Below, piece after piece: positions 10,178-22,100 of a DNA stretch of 39,115 bases. Numbering within the stretch: position 1 is the first letter of the stretch; each line of letters opens with the position of its first letter. Below the pieces are notes generated by a model, which saw nothing but the letters and a program-made list of their open reading frames with translations, was not told the DNA's origin and searched no databases. The stretch spans positions 1 through 39,115 of the forward strand of contig JAAPAO010000304.1 of NCBI GenBank assembly GCA_013115145.1, written 5' to 3'. Source of the stretch: Perkinsus chesapeaki (taxonomy: Eukaryota; Perkinsozoa; Perkinsida; Perkinsidae). Both the position numbers and the translations under genes were made by a program.

Positions 10178-11659
10178 TTATATGGTTGTGCTAGTAGTAG
10201 TAGAAGTATCTGTACTACTTCTAACACGGAAAAATGGCCACATACATATTATCACCGGGGTTATTGACGATGATGATGATGTAGCAGCAGCAGCAGTCTC
10301 GTCATTATTCAACATGTTGTTGTTCTTGTTTTGTTGTTGTTGTTGTTGTTGTTGAAGGCGTTCTCTAACTATATTACCATGTCTAAATATTGCTATACCT
10401 ATTAATGTTATTATTAGTGTAACCCACTCTAACCATGATATTGTAGCAGAGCCTATTAATGGCCAACTAATCATTGATAATAGTGCAGCTAAGGGTACAG
10501 TAACCTTCATGCATACAAATGTAAGAAGTGTTGAACCGTATGATACTAGGAGATATATATTTATATTAAACAAAAGGTTAATTGTTAGATATACTAACAG
10601 AGATTGCCAAGCACCAGGTACTGTAGATAGGGCATTAAAGCCATTGCCAATATGCTCTAGTATTGGTAAACTTGTACGAAAAGATTCAACTAATAAAGAT
10701 ATGGGTAATACCCATATCATACCAAAGAAATTACTAGCACTGCTTACTGCGAATATATCGAGTCTAGCTTCCTTATTATCATCATCATTATGAGAAGCAT
10801 GCTGTCGTGAATACTCACGAAACATACATTCTTTTAATACAAATGATAAAGCTTGGAATAATGTTGCAAGCAGGCATATAATAGACATAGTAATAAGAAC
10901 ACTATTAGATGTTGTTAATGATGATGAGCTAGTAATTTCCCCATCTTGATCATTATTAGCCATTGTTACAGCACCAACTACAACTGATACAATAGCCATT
11001 GATATGACTAATAGTACTCCGAATACCTCTTGGGCTATATAACGTGAAGCTAGTATTATCATAGAAAATAACAGAGTAAATGGTACCATACCTTGCTGTA
11101 ATAAATTAAATATAACTATTGATAGATATGGTTGAGACATGAACATGAAGATTTCCCCAAATACATCACAAATAGATGCTAATAAAGCATATTTCATACC
11201 AGGTAGATTAGTCCACCATCTTTTCAGTTTCATCGTGAATATCTTTATGATAGCCTTACACTTGGAAGCCTCTCCTCCTTCTTGTTGTTGATGGTAGTGT
11301 GATTGAACCATTGGCAATGTTGTTGTTGGACGTTTCCATACATATCGTATTTCAGACATAGACACCCTTTTAAAATAGACCTTAACTCCTAATATAATCC
11401 AATAAACAGTACCATACATTATTTGGCTTATAATGGATGTAACAAAACCGGAGTATTCCTGTAAGGGTTCTGCTCTTATTTTACCAGCTATAGCATTAGC
11501 AGTTGATGCTATTGATAAAGATAACATAAGCGATGCTACTATTAAACGATGATTAGTAGTAGTAGTAGTAGAGGGACTTTTAACCACAGAATAACAATCA
11601 TCATCATCATCTAACACAGATATTGTATTATCTGATGTTGAAGTGGGAGGAGTGGGCAT
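10178..11659 (-). CDS. CRT-like transporter, copy 2
   Basis: Single-exon tandem paralogue of the preceding CRT-like gene. From the ATG at 11659 it encodes 493 aa. An upstream in-frame ATG at 11815 overlaps the stop of DPH6 and adds a cysteine-rich leader unlike the family, so the later start is preferred. Shared core: TANAIAGKIR, SGFVTSIISQIMYG, EIFMFMSQPYLS, FNLLQQGMVPFT, SYGSTLLTFVCMKVTVPLAA and SWLEWVTLIITLIGIAIFR. Unlike copy 1, no signal peptide is seen at the N-terminus, so the two may reach different membranes. Low-complexity insertions (poly-Q, poly-N, poly-T) sit in loops and at the C-terminus, not in helices. Transport is inferred from family only. Confidence 0.8.
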   Translation of the reverse strand: MPTPPTSTSDNTISVLDDDDDCYSVVKSPSTTTTTNHRLIVASLMLSLSIASTANAIAGKIRAEPLQEYSGFVTSIISQIMYGTVYWIILGVKVYFKRVSMSEIRYVWKRPTTTLPMVQSHYHQQQEGGEASKCKAIIKIFTMKLKRWWTNLPGMKYALLASICDVFGEIFMFMSQPYLSIVIFNLLQQGMVPFTLLFSMIILASRYIAQEVFGVLLVISMAIVSVVVGAVTMANNDQDGEITSSSSLTTSNSVLITMSIICLLATLFQALSFVLKECMFREYSRQHASHNDDDNKEARLDIFAVSSASNFFGMIWVLPISLLVESFRTSLPILEHIGNGFNALSTVPGAWQSLLVYLTINLLFNINIYLLVSYGSTLLTFVCMKVTVPLAALLSMISWPLIGSATISWLEWVTLIITLIGIAIFRHGNIVRERLQQQQQQQQNKNNNMLNNDETAAAATSSSSSITPVIICMWPFFRVRSSTDTSTTTSTTI

Positions 11660-11811
11660 GGTTTGACTGTTGGTTCGATGGTAAAGAACCTGCTGAATAT
11701 AATAACAACGGTAACGACATAATATTTCTATCAAACACGAGCCGCAACGTAAGTAGATAGAAACGGCGGCGGCGGCGGAAACGATATCAGCGGAAAGAGT
11801 ATTGCTGCAGT

Positions 11812-14532
11812 TCATGATGATGAGTTAGTATAACGTAGCTTAGTGCCCAATAATATTAAACTATGTCTTGTATTACCAATACATAATTCACGTACTGGAG
11901 TTAATGCACAATTATCAATTAATGATGATCCTCCTCCTCCTTGTTGTTGTTGTTGTTGTAATAACTGATTATATATATCACATTCCTCATAACGCGTAAC
12001 ATCATAATAAAGCATACTTGGTACATCATCATTATCATGTATGTTAGTAGTAGTAGCAGATGTAGGTGATGTTGTATTGAACATATAATCAATAGATTCA
12101 CCAGAATAGATAGATAACTCGGCTACACTATTATTATCGTCACCATCATTGTTATTATTATTAATAAGCGATACTTCTACATTACCCCCTTTAGGCAATA
12201 CAGGCAATCTAATACCAATAATATTAGATATATCAGTATTAAGATATTTACCAGCTAACTCTACTGCTGGTACTAATGGTGTTCTAGCAGATATAAATAA
12301 TATAGCTAATAATGTATTAGTAGATGACATTAAATGAGTTATATTATTAAGTGATCTCATAGCCATCCATAGCTCATATTGCCAAGTATTAGGTAATGAC
12401 ATTGTATGTGGTATTAAACCTAGTACCCCAGCAGTCATTAACATTCCATTACTAAACCTAATAATACCGACGACGATGATGATACATATTATATAATAAT
12501 AGCTTATATATCCTATTATTACCGTTTAGCTTGACTATATGGTCCTATACAAGACATAGCCCAAGTTGATATAGATTGTACATGTAATGTAGTAACGCTA
12601 TAATCATCATCATTATCACTATTAACCCTTGGTATGGCCATTATACGGAATCTAACTAATATACCTAAGATGATAATAAGTAATAGACAATATAATAATA
12701 ATAGTGTTGTTGTTGTTATTACCTTTGGGTAAATCAGTCTGTATACAATACCTACTAGGTGGGTTTACTCTAGGGAAATGCTTACAATACTCATCATTAA
12801 CTACACCAAATAGATTAACCATATCTGATACTTGAACCTCTACATATATTATAGTATATCTATTATAATAATATATATCAATAATAATGATATCAACAGG
12901 GCTTACTCATTTGATGGTATTAAAGTATTATTAACATACTCCAACAGATACCTGCATTGTTCCCTTGCTTTATCACTGCTACTACTACTATCAACAGCAT
13001 CATCATCACTATATAAAAGTAGCTCACTATTCGGCGGCGGTACAGATATAATCTGATCGGAAGTGTTATACTGAATAGTTGTATAATGTTGTATATTACA
13101 TCTATTGAGTTGGTTATAGCAATATAACCATCACCACATTTACACAGATGTGCTAGTCCATTGCCTCCTCCTTCAGACATGGATGGTGGTAATGGTGGTG
13201 GTGTATTATTATAGCAATGTGTTGTATTAAGCCCCAAAGGACCATGTACCATATCATTATCAGGTAACTCAATTATAGGGTAATCTTCCTTATAGAAGCT
13301 AATATCATCTATTATCGATAATGATGTACCTGTTAATAATGATGTTACCGTACAGTAGGCCCTAAATGCCATTACATGCAGCAGCAGCAGTAGCAGTATC
13401 ATCTTTAGGTACTATATGAGGGTTAGATGATTGTAGATAATATACATCACTACTATGTTTAATTACTCTTGTATCCCCTAACTCTATTCTACCATTAACA
13501 TATCTATTAATAATATATACTTTAAATAGTATTATTCATATTATTATTACAATGGGCAGTCCGTTGTTAATGTCTCATATTCCCCCCCTTCCCCACACAC
13601 ATGAAACCCGAATTGATTATGTAATTTATTAAAGTATCTAATAATACAACAATAATACTACCATCAACCCAAGGCCTATTATTGCTACGGTTGTAGCTCT
13701 GATAGTGTCTTCCCTAAATGTCCTTCATCTAACCCCATACATGCTACTTTAACTAATCGTGCCTCAATACCTAATACTATATACCTTAGTATAACCAATG
13801 TAGTATTATCACTACCAGTATTAATCATCCAATTCAACAGCTTATCTTGTGGTAATCTCCACATAAATGCTAATACCTGCTAATACTACTCCCTTTCTTC
13901 TTTCTCCATTATTATTAATATTACCATAAGGCCTAACCTTTGACACACATTCTCTACCCTTAAACGCTGATAGTCTGAGAATATAGCACCACAGCTTACA
14001 GCATTAACTTCAGGATGAGCTCTTTTCACTTTCAGCAATAAATCGTAACTATATAACCAATCTATACTATACCAATAAGATCTAATACTATTACAGATCT
14101 TCAACTTCATCATCACACTCGTTATCATTATATACTAACTCATCAGTCTCTATAGGTGCTCTATTAATAGCCTATATATTAATATGAATAATGCTATATA
14201 GTATTAATAAACATTACTTGTTTATATAATGGTAATCCTAATGCTTCTGCTACTACTGGTACAACTTCATAACCAACAGTTTGATACCTTATAAGATAGT
14301 TGTGATAATAAGTACACTGCTGAATAATAATAATAACAATAATCGGTTACATAAAACTATCCATTTCCCCTGCTATTGTTGTTGCATCATTATCATCATC
14401 CTCTTCCTCCTCCTTCTGTATTGGTGGTGGATGTAGATTAGCAACACATACTATATCATGTCCAAGATACTTACATATATGAAGGTTAAATAAGGAGTCC
14501 TTTCCACCAGATATTAAACCAACTACCTTCAT
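11812..14532 (-). CDS. DPH6: Diphthine-ammonia ligase with C-terminal RidA-like domains (13 exons)
   Basis: Catalyses the last step of diphthamide synthesis, the ATP-dependent amidation of diphthine on translation factor eEF2. Exons in transcript order: 14532-14351, 14287-14218, 14171-14095, 14048-13925, 13876-13816, 13770-13689, 13637-13551, 13503-13376, 13329-13100, 13070-12907, 12859-12723, 12664-12523, 12457-11812, giving 709 aa. The PP-loop ISGGKDS sits at residues 7-13. It is followed by FSDYQRLRVENVCQRLGL, LVKVACMGLD, HLGKTLSELQPY and HVCGEGGEYET. Two RidA/YjgF-like domains come after: one around VQVSDMVNLFGVVNDEY, the second beginning LHVQSISTWAMSCIGPYSQA. This layout matches fungal and plant DPH6 in order and length. 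The junction at 13099-13071 is ambiguous; a 35-nt alternative intron slightly downstream also keeps the frame. Confidence 0.88.
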
Positions 14533-14720
14533 AAACAGTGATGATGATGATACTAAGATAATAATAATATAGTATTAAACACTACAATAACACCTATACA
14601 GAAACACCGACAACGTCATCATAACCAAAAACAGTATGAACAACAATACCACACAAAAGTAACAGTAATAATAATATAGGACAGTGATGATGATGATGAT
14701 GATAGTAATTATTATTTAAT

Positions 14721-16977
14721 TCAACAGTGATAATGATGATGTTGTACTGCTGCTGCTTTATTATTATTATATACCACACGGTTAAATAAAGCTTTAGCTA
14801 CAAATGGTCTAGCTTCCTTTAATATATCAAGTTGTGGGTCTAAACTACGACCAAGGCCCTCTAATACCATAGTAGCACATACAACACTAACAAAGTTAGC
14901 TTCAAGTCTTACACAATGTTTACATGCTAACCCTAATAATTGTGAGAATATTATACCTAATTGCATACCTTGTAATGTTACACCTCTAGCTGAATCTACT
15001 AACTCTTTAACACCATTAATAAATTCATCTGCCTTATATACTGTATGGGGAGGTGATCTCGAACGTTCTATCATAAGCCGCCCAACTTCATCAGATTCAC
15101 CAATCATAATAGCATGCATCAAATCAACAAAGTTAGTGAGATCCCTATCTGATAGTTCATTAGCCAGACCACAGTCTAGGAATATTAATTTAATACCACC
15201 ACCACCACCTTCCTTATTAGGTTGTATTAATATATTTCCGGGATGTAAATCACCATGTATAAAGTTATCAATAAATAACATATGTAAAAATGCTTTGACA
15301 CCCTTTTGACATACATCCCTCTTAGATACCATTACACCACCATCAAGAATATATACCTTATCATCATCATTATCTAAGTTGTTGTTGTTGTTCCTATTTA
15401 ATATAGCCCCTATAGGGACCCCTGGTTCAAATGTCTCTATTAACACTGTTCTAGTAGTAATATCATTATACACCCTTGGGAAGGCTATATCTGGATGACC
15501 TTGGAAATTAGCTCTAAACCGTTGTATATTAGATGCCTCTTGTCTGAGATCTGTTTGAGATAATAAAAAGTCAGAGAATTGTTCAACCATATCGGATACA
15601 CCTATTATTATAATAATAACATATATTAAAGTATTATTATTACTACCTAAATGCTTTAGATAAGGTATATGGTCAACAACATGTCCAAGGGCTTTAAGTA
15701 TACCCAGATCAATATCAATAATATCCTGGCATCCTGGATGGGATACTTTAACTGCTACAACATTACCAGCATTACCAGTATTATTCAATAATCTACCTTT
15801 ATGAACCTAACTATTAATAGTATATATACTTTTATTATTATTAGTACTACTACCTGTGCTATACAACCACTACCAACTACTTCTTTATCTATTTCTAACC
15901 ATGTACGCCATTCTGGACCATAGGACTAAATAAGGTAGTATATTACTATTGAAATAATAATACTATCACTATTACTATTACTATTACCTCATCTAGCTGT
16001 AATAAAGTATCCTTATATGAATGTGGTCTAACTTGTGTATGTAATTGTGATAAATATTGTATAACATATTGAGGAAATAGATCTCTACGTGTACCCTAAT
16101 ATCACTATTATTAATAATAATAATTATATTATTATTACTGCCCATTGTCCTAATTTAATAAATGCAGGTCCACTACTTTCTATTGAATATATTAACCATT
16201 CCCACCACCAGTTCTTATACCATGTATTACCTAACAAATACTATAACTCATTATATAATTAATACTACTACTAGTACTACCAAAGAGTAACAGAGGTGAT
16301 GCCATTAAACACGGACCAAACCGAAACATTAGTTGTATCAATCTCCAGACGGAGCGAAGCATCCCCTGTATAAATGAGACTTTCTTATTATGCTCTTCTT
16401 TCAAAGATGAATATTTAACTTGTTTAACAACACCTACTAACACACTACTACTTTATTATATATCCCTACTACATGGTGCTGCTTTTCCTTCAATACCATA
16501 ATCTTCACCTTTTTGCATACTCTTTATTGGTAACCCAGTAGTAATACCATTCCCATAAGGCGGTGATTCACAGTATGATACATTATTATGAACTAATAAT
16601 CGCCAGGAACATAACCCACTACTAGGTGTTAATAACCACCTCCATCGTTCATGCCCCTGTTTTATAGCATTGTTATTATTATATCCTGCCATAAAACCAG
16701 CTGCTGTTGTTGCTACACCGATACCATTAGTTAATAGTTTAGGTATTATACCACGTAAACCTAGCGGGGTGGGTAATTGGTTAGATTTAAGGGTAATGGG
16801 TAATAGTATACATAATGATGATGAGGAGGAGGAGAGGATGGTATGACACCCATTCAAGAGGATGGATGATAACGACATAAAAACTAAATGATATTTGGTG
16901 ACAGCATTATATAATAATAACACTACACTAGTAGGATGATGATGATGATGTAATAGTATACTGTTATTATTAAACAT
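14721..16977 (-). CDS. ABC1/ADCK2-like atypical kinase, probably mitochondrial (7 exons)
   Basis: UbiB/COQ8 superfamily member, closest in motif wording to ADCK2, a mitochondrial protein linked to coenzyme Q and lipid metabolism. Exons: 16977-16473, 16436-16281, 16230-16139, 16095-15988, 15925-15854, 15806-15647, 15601-14721, giving 657 aa. KLGQ (246-249) is the ABC1-specific KxGQ motif. It is followed by GTRRDLFP, VAVKV with the ATP lysine near 331, QTDLRQEA (380-387), HGDLHPGN (480-487) and DCG (507-509) where ordinary kinases have DFG. The first about 170 residues are serine- and histidine-rich without clear homology, and a start at an internal Met is possible. The 45-nt intron at 15646-15602 is in frame and stop-free, so retention would pass unnoticed. 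An asparagine run interrupts one loop. Confidence 0.85.
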
Positions 16978-17071
16978 GTTAATATTATATAATTATTATT
17001 ATCATCAATTTACTATACCGTTAGTATTATTATATCCTATACACTAATAATATATAATATTATATACTGTA

Positions 17072-18240
17072 TTACTGGCATAACCTTCCTGCCATCTCTT
17101 CCCTTATCTTTTCAACTTCCTGTATAAGTTCCTCACAAGATGGCATACTACCATCACCAGCATCAACATCATTCGATACCATTTCCTTAACATCATTATT
17201 ATTATATACCTATACATAACCTACCTCACTACTACAGTACCCTCCTCCTCCCCCTGCTGCTACTGCTGTCTTATGCCATACCCCTAGATCTACTTGTCTG
17301 CGATATCTATTATATACTACTATTAAATGATATAATATTATTATTACCTTCCTGAACTATACGATATACGATTAATTAAAGTATCATGTCGTTTATTATC
17401 CTTCGCCAACCTACTACTAATACTTACCCACCCAACCAACCTTATTATTATTATTACCTTTTATGATCTATTACTACAGCTGCTGTATCATGTAACCTAT
17501 TAAGTAGCTTCCTATTCTCATATGCTATCCTATCCCTTTCTTTTTGATAATATGATGGCAATGATGATGATGTTCGCCCGTGCTGCTGCTGCTGCTGCTG
17601 CTGATGATAGTGTATTGATGATGTAGTATGAGAATGTAAAGTAGCAGTACCAGCAGCAGTATCTCTAGTCTTCGAGCTTGTTGTTGATGCCTATGTATAT
17701 ATTACCACTTAATACTGCTATTATAACTATTACTACTACTACTACTACTACCATAAAGGGGCCCTCTTTACTACTCCCAGTGGCATGATGATGCTGCTGC
17801 TGCAGCCTGCTTTTATTATTATTCTTATCAATATTTAACATCTTATTTAATAATATACGATTCTCTTGTCGTATTTGTGCCTTCCTATCCTCCATCATTT
17901 GTTTAGTTTTTAACTTATACTTTAAATGTATTGGTTTCTTAGGTGCCTTATTATCAATACCTTTATTAATAACACCATCATCACCACTTACCTTCAACAT
18001 ACCTACAACTTACTTGATTTAATATTATCTAATGCTTTTAAATGTCTAATATGTCTCTCCCTTTCAGCTCTCTCATAACATATCCTACTACCACCATTAC
18101 TACTTACATTACTAATAATAACAACAACAACAAGAAGCTTGTCCAGCTGCTTACAGATATCGTTACACCTTGTCCTACTTCCATATACTAGTCCTACTAC
18201 TACTTCTTTCATTACCCTTCTTATTATTATTCATAATCAT
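17072..18240 (-). CDS. CFAP97-domain (hemingway-type) protein
   Basis: Cilia- and flagella-associated protein family, implying an axoneme-bearing stage. The diagnostic stretch is IDNKAPKKPIHLKYKLKTKQ, then KAQIRQENRILLNKML and, further on, ERDRIAYENRKLLNRL, the two basic-helix motifs of CFAP97. Upstream is ERERHIRHLKALDNIKSS. Confident junctions: exon ending 18014, then 17960-17752, 17690-17458, 17410-17348, 17306-17225 and 17185-17072, all keeping frame. The last exon contains CEELIQEVEKIREEM. The 5' part (18240 to about 18060) is unsure: ATGs at 18240, 18234 and 18210 exist, and one or two introns may split it. A CAG-encoded polyglutamine run (17580-17602) lies in the linker between the two motifs. 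Confidence 0.72.
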
Positions 18241-19125
18241 ACTAATACTATAATAACAACATATTATTACATATATACAATTATACTACAACACAACATA
18301 TAAAGTGATTTTACTACTATTACTAATGCCACAATAACAACAACAACAACCACCACCACCACGCTGCTATAGTAGGGGTTAACAGGGTACTATGAGATAT
18401 AATAATAACCAATCATGTGGTAGTGGTAGTGTTATTTTTATCATCCATACCTTTAATAATTAGCATATTAATGATTACGATGATGATGATTGTTGTTGAT
18501 GATGTTATTATTATCTTATTGTTATACATAATACCAATATTATACACCCGCTTCAGCAGCAGCAGCAGCAGAGAGAGGAGGAAGAGGAGGAGGTACTGAT
18601 CCTTGGGTTGTATTATTATTATTGTGAATAGTAATAGTAAGTTATGTAAGTATACAATTGTAGAGGTAGTAGGATAGTAATAATATTATTACTAAAAACA
18701 AACAAACAACAACAAGGTCATCGTTATTAAGTATAGTAGATGACGAGGGGCAGCAGGATGGCTGGTATAGGAATACCAATAGTAATACCAACAAGAGTTG
18801 ATAATATTTCACCTTATTCCTAATACACTGATAGTATCTTATTAATATTATTATTGCTTTTATAACTGTAGTAAACAACGTTACCCTTGTTTACTTAGCT
18901 ATGACATACTATTACTACTACTATCATCACCATCAATACCACCACCACCACCACAACTACCATGACCATGACCACCATAATTCTAATAATCTTACAGCTA
19001 TAACAGGATAGCAGTAACTACTAGTATTATACCAACAACAATCTTATAGTAATGACAAATGATAATGATGAAGGGTAATGATGATGATGCTGTGGGCATG
19101 AATTGTATTATTATTATGACGCAGC
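18241..19125. other. Intergenic, triplet-repeat-rich, no gene supported
   Basis: This is the longest stretch without a gene model. It contains AAC/ACC runs near 18329-18362, GAT runs near 18477-18510, a CAG run near 18553-18570 followed by GAG/GGA triplets, and alternating CAT/CAC/TAC triplets near 18904-18975. The last create a His/Tyr-rich open frame with no credible coding signal. It should contain the promoter of the CFAP97 gene and the 3' UTR of the protease. Confidence 0.5.
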
Positions 19126-22100
19126 TTATCGTGTTGTTGTTGTTGGTCTTATATCAATAGATGCTGTTATATCAGCATATACTAATAAACACCAATTATG
19201 ATCTGCATTTAATGACAATGATACATTATCATTTATAATACTATCATTTGGTGACTCTAGTTCAGTTACATTCTCATCATCAAAATGCCACCAGTGTGAT
19301 GATATACTAGTACCATGATGATGATGATTAACATTACCAGTAGCAGGAGGAGGAGAATTCAAGGAAGCTTTATTGATGGTACCCTTTTTATTAGTACCTG
19401 ATAATAATAATATTAGATAACCTACTATTATAACAACAACTACCTTCGTTTTTATCAACATTTGATGATGATGGCGGTGGTGTTGTAGGTGTCTCTGGAG
19501 CTGCCCTACTAAATGCCCAATAATGACCACTAGTAGCCCCCAAACCAGAACGGCTAACAACCTAATAACAACAACAAAGATACTCAATATCATCATCAGC
19601 ATTAATGCCTATCATACTATTCCCCCTCAATTACCCCCAATAATGTATATTGTTTATTAGCCTGTGGATGATCCTTTCCTCCTGCTAAACATGTTGATGG
19701 TATCTTTAATTTCCCTGGGAATGGTACTGATACTTGTGTCATTGTATGCATTGTCTCTGCCACATGTCTACTAACTTCAATACATAATACTTGGGGTAAT
19801 TGTTGTAATAACATAGCTTCAGTGTGATGTGTTTGTGTTGATGGTGGTGACCATGGTGATGTTGTATGAAATCTAATAATAATACCATCATCACATAACA
19901 TACTAATATTCTCATTTTCAACCGATTACGTCCGTTTTAATAGCTCTACTAGATCAACTGTAGACGACGCTGATGCTGATGCCTTCGTATGAATGCCAGG
20001 CGTTGGTCTTGGTGGTGGCGGTAATGATATTAATGTAAAACTATAGGAGGACGGACAAGTGGCATAAATGTCTTCTTGTTATTATCCTTTTTTATTACTA
20101 CCTTTCAACTTGCTTATTAACCTTACCATTTGGCATGGTGTGATGTACTATCTTCATACCTCTAAATATCCTATATATAATAGAATCCTCTAATACCCCT
20201 GGTCCAGTAAGGCAATCATCATCAACATTCCAATATCTACGCCATTTACATTCATCATGTAACTTATCCTATTAACCACATCATCATCATATACACCATT
20301 ATTATTATATTACCAATACTGTATCCAATGCTTCTGCTGAATCATGTTGGTTTCCTAAACCCCCGAAATATTCGAACACTGGTTGTAATGCAGGCATTGA
20401 TACTAAATTAGTACAACCATAAGACGTCGCAGCTGCCGGCGGCGGAGGAGGAGGAGGAGGCGAGGACGACGACGACGATGCTGCTGATGGTACTGATGCT
20501 GTGGATGATGGGGGTTGAAGATGATGAGGAGGGGGAGGTGAATTATATAGTGATGATGATGATGCTATCGATGATGTCGTTGATGTAGGTGCTGCTCCTG
20601 TTTGTTCATCGCCTAATATTAGATATACAATGTATATACTAATATTATATTATTACTATTTACTGCTGCTGCTGGTGGTGGTTGAAAGAATGGTCTACAT
20701 GCTGATGCTATTGCTCTAGTCCATGGATATTTATCACCACTTCGTATCGTACTCATAGCCATTGAAAAGTATGTCATAAGACCAGTAATAGGTAGTAGTA
20801 CCTATTAATAATATACCAACTTTATTATTATAATAATAAGCACCACCATCACTACTACCTGTATCATAGCATTTAAATAGCATACTCTAGTTTGGCCTGG
20901 ATTCTTCATTCCCATAGGCCTATATCTGGGTTCCTTTAAAGCTGGATGTTCCTATAATGATAATAATAACCATATAACATGTGTATTATTATATATTACC
21001 TGACATAACGGCAACGGCCTGGATCCTACTCTATTCATCCATTCATTTAATGCATTAGCATCAATATCAGCGGCAGTAGCAGCTGATAATGGCGTATTAC
21101 CTTATAAATAATAATACCACCACACTATTATTATTATTACTACCAGCCATTATCTGCAATGCCTCTAAGAAATGTATCGGTGGTATACTACTAGTACTAC
21201 CATCACCATCACCACCATTCTGCTCTACCAAACCCCTTTCCTCCTCCTCCTCCTCCCCTTTATCTGTTTCTGGTGGTGGTGATGTTGATGATGGTAGCAG
21301 TGGTCTACCACTCGGCAATCGTGTACCCCATGCAGATACTAAACCAGTATGCTGTTGTTGTTGTTGCTGATGGTGCTGATGGGTTATGTCAATGAGCACT
21401 TTCATCAACCTTTACCTTCATCATATGTACTTGTTCCTCCTCTCGCTCCTCCTCCTCCTCTTGCTGCTCCGCCATCACCTTTTTATCATCTCCTTTCTTT
21501 ATGTCCTGCTGAATATATTATAATATATAATAGCCTATAATACTACATTATTATTATCACTCCTGGCAGCAGCACTATTAATGTTGTTATCATCATCCTA
21601 ACAATAATAACAATACCTATGTAAGGTCAGTATTATATAATTACATCATTAACGTCCTTATCTTCCTCTACTTCCTTCTTTTGTATTGGTTTATTTAACT
21701 TCCCCATAAGCCCTGGTCTATTACTACCCTTATCCACCGCCGCCGCCCCCACCCCCGGCATCTTCGTCTGCTGCTGCTGCTGCTCCCTGCTGTTGTTACC
21801 CCTTTTATCACCATCATTGCTTGACGATTGCGTATCCTGTACTGCTGGTACAGGTACCTTTATCGATGCCTCTCCCTCAACCACCACCACTTCCTCCTCC
21901 TGCTGCTCCTGCTGCTCCTGCTGCACCTGTTGTTGTTGTTGCTGTTGGGGTATAGTATAATACATAGATGGTATCATCATATATTGTTGATTATTATTAG
22001 TAGGATAATAATAATAATAACCTCCATTATTATTAGGTATACCATCTTTATTATCATTATTACTAACCATTCCTTGACCAGTAGCTACTGCTGCTGCCAT

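Noticed and set aside
12859-12906. Apparent non-canonical intron in DPH6 (GT-GA)
   Set aside because: Re-reading the minus strand showed a normal GT...AG intron (12906-12860) that restores the RidA frame.
17186-17224. A 15-nt intron in the CFAP97 gene
   Set aside because: A 39-nt intron with the same donor and a downstream acceptor also keeps frame and is typical for this window.
18902-19008. Small His/Tyr-rich open frame
   Set aside because: It consists of alternating CAT/TAC triplets in a spacer full of similar repeats, with no start context or similarity.
21416-21475. Separate protease gene starting at the ATG at 21475
   Set aside because: The frame stays open upstream through canonical short introns into the Q/N-rich exon, so an independent start is less likely, though not excluded.
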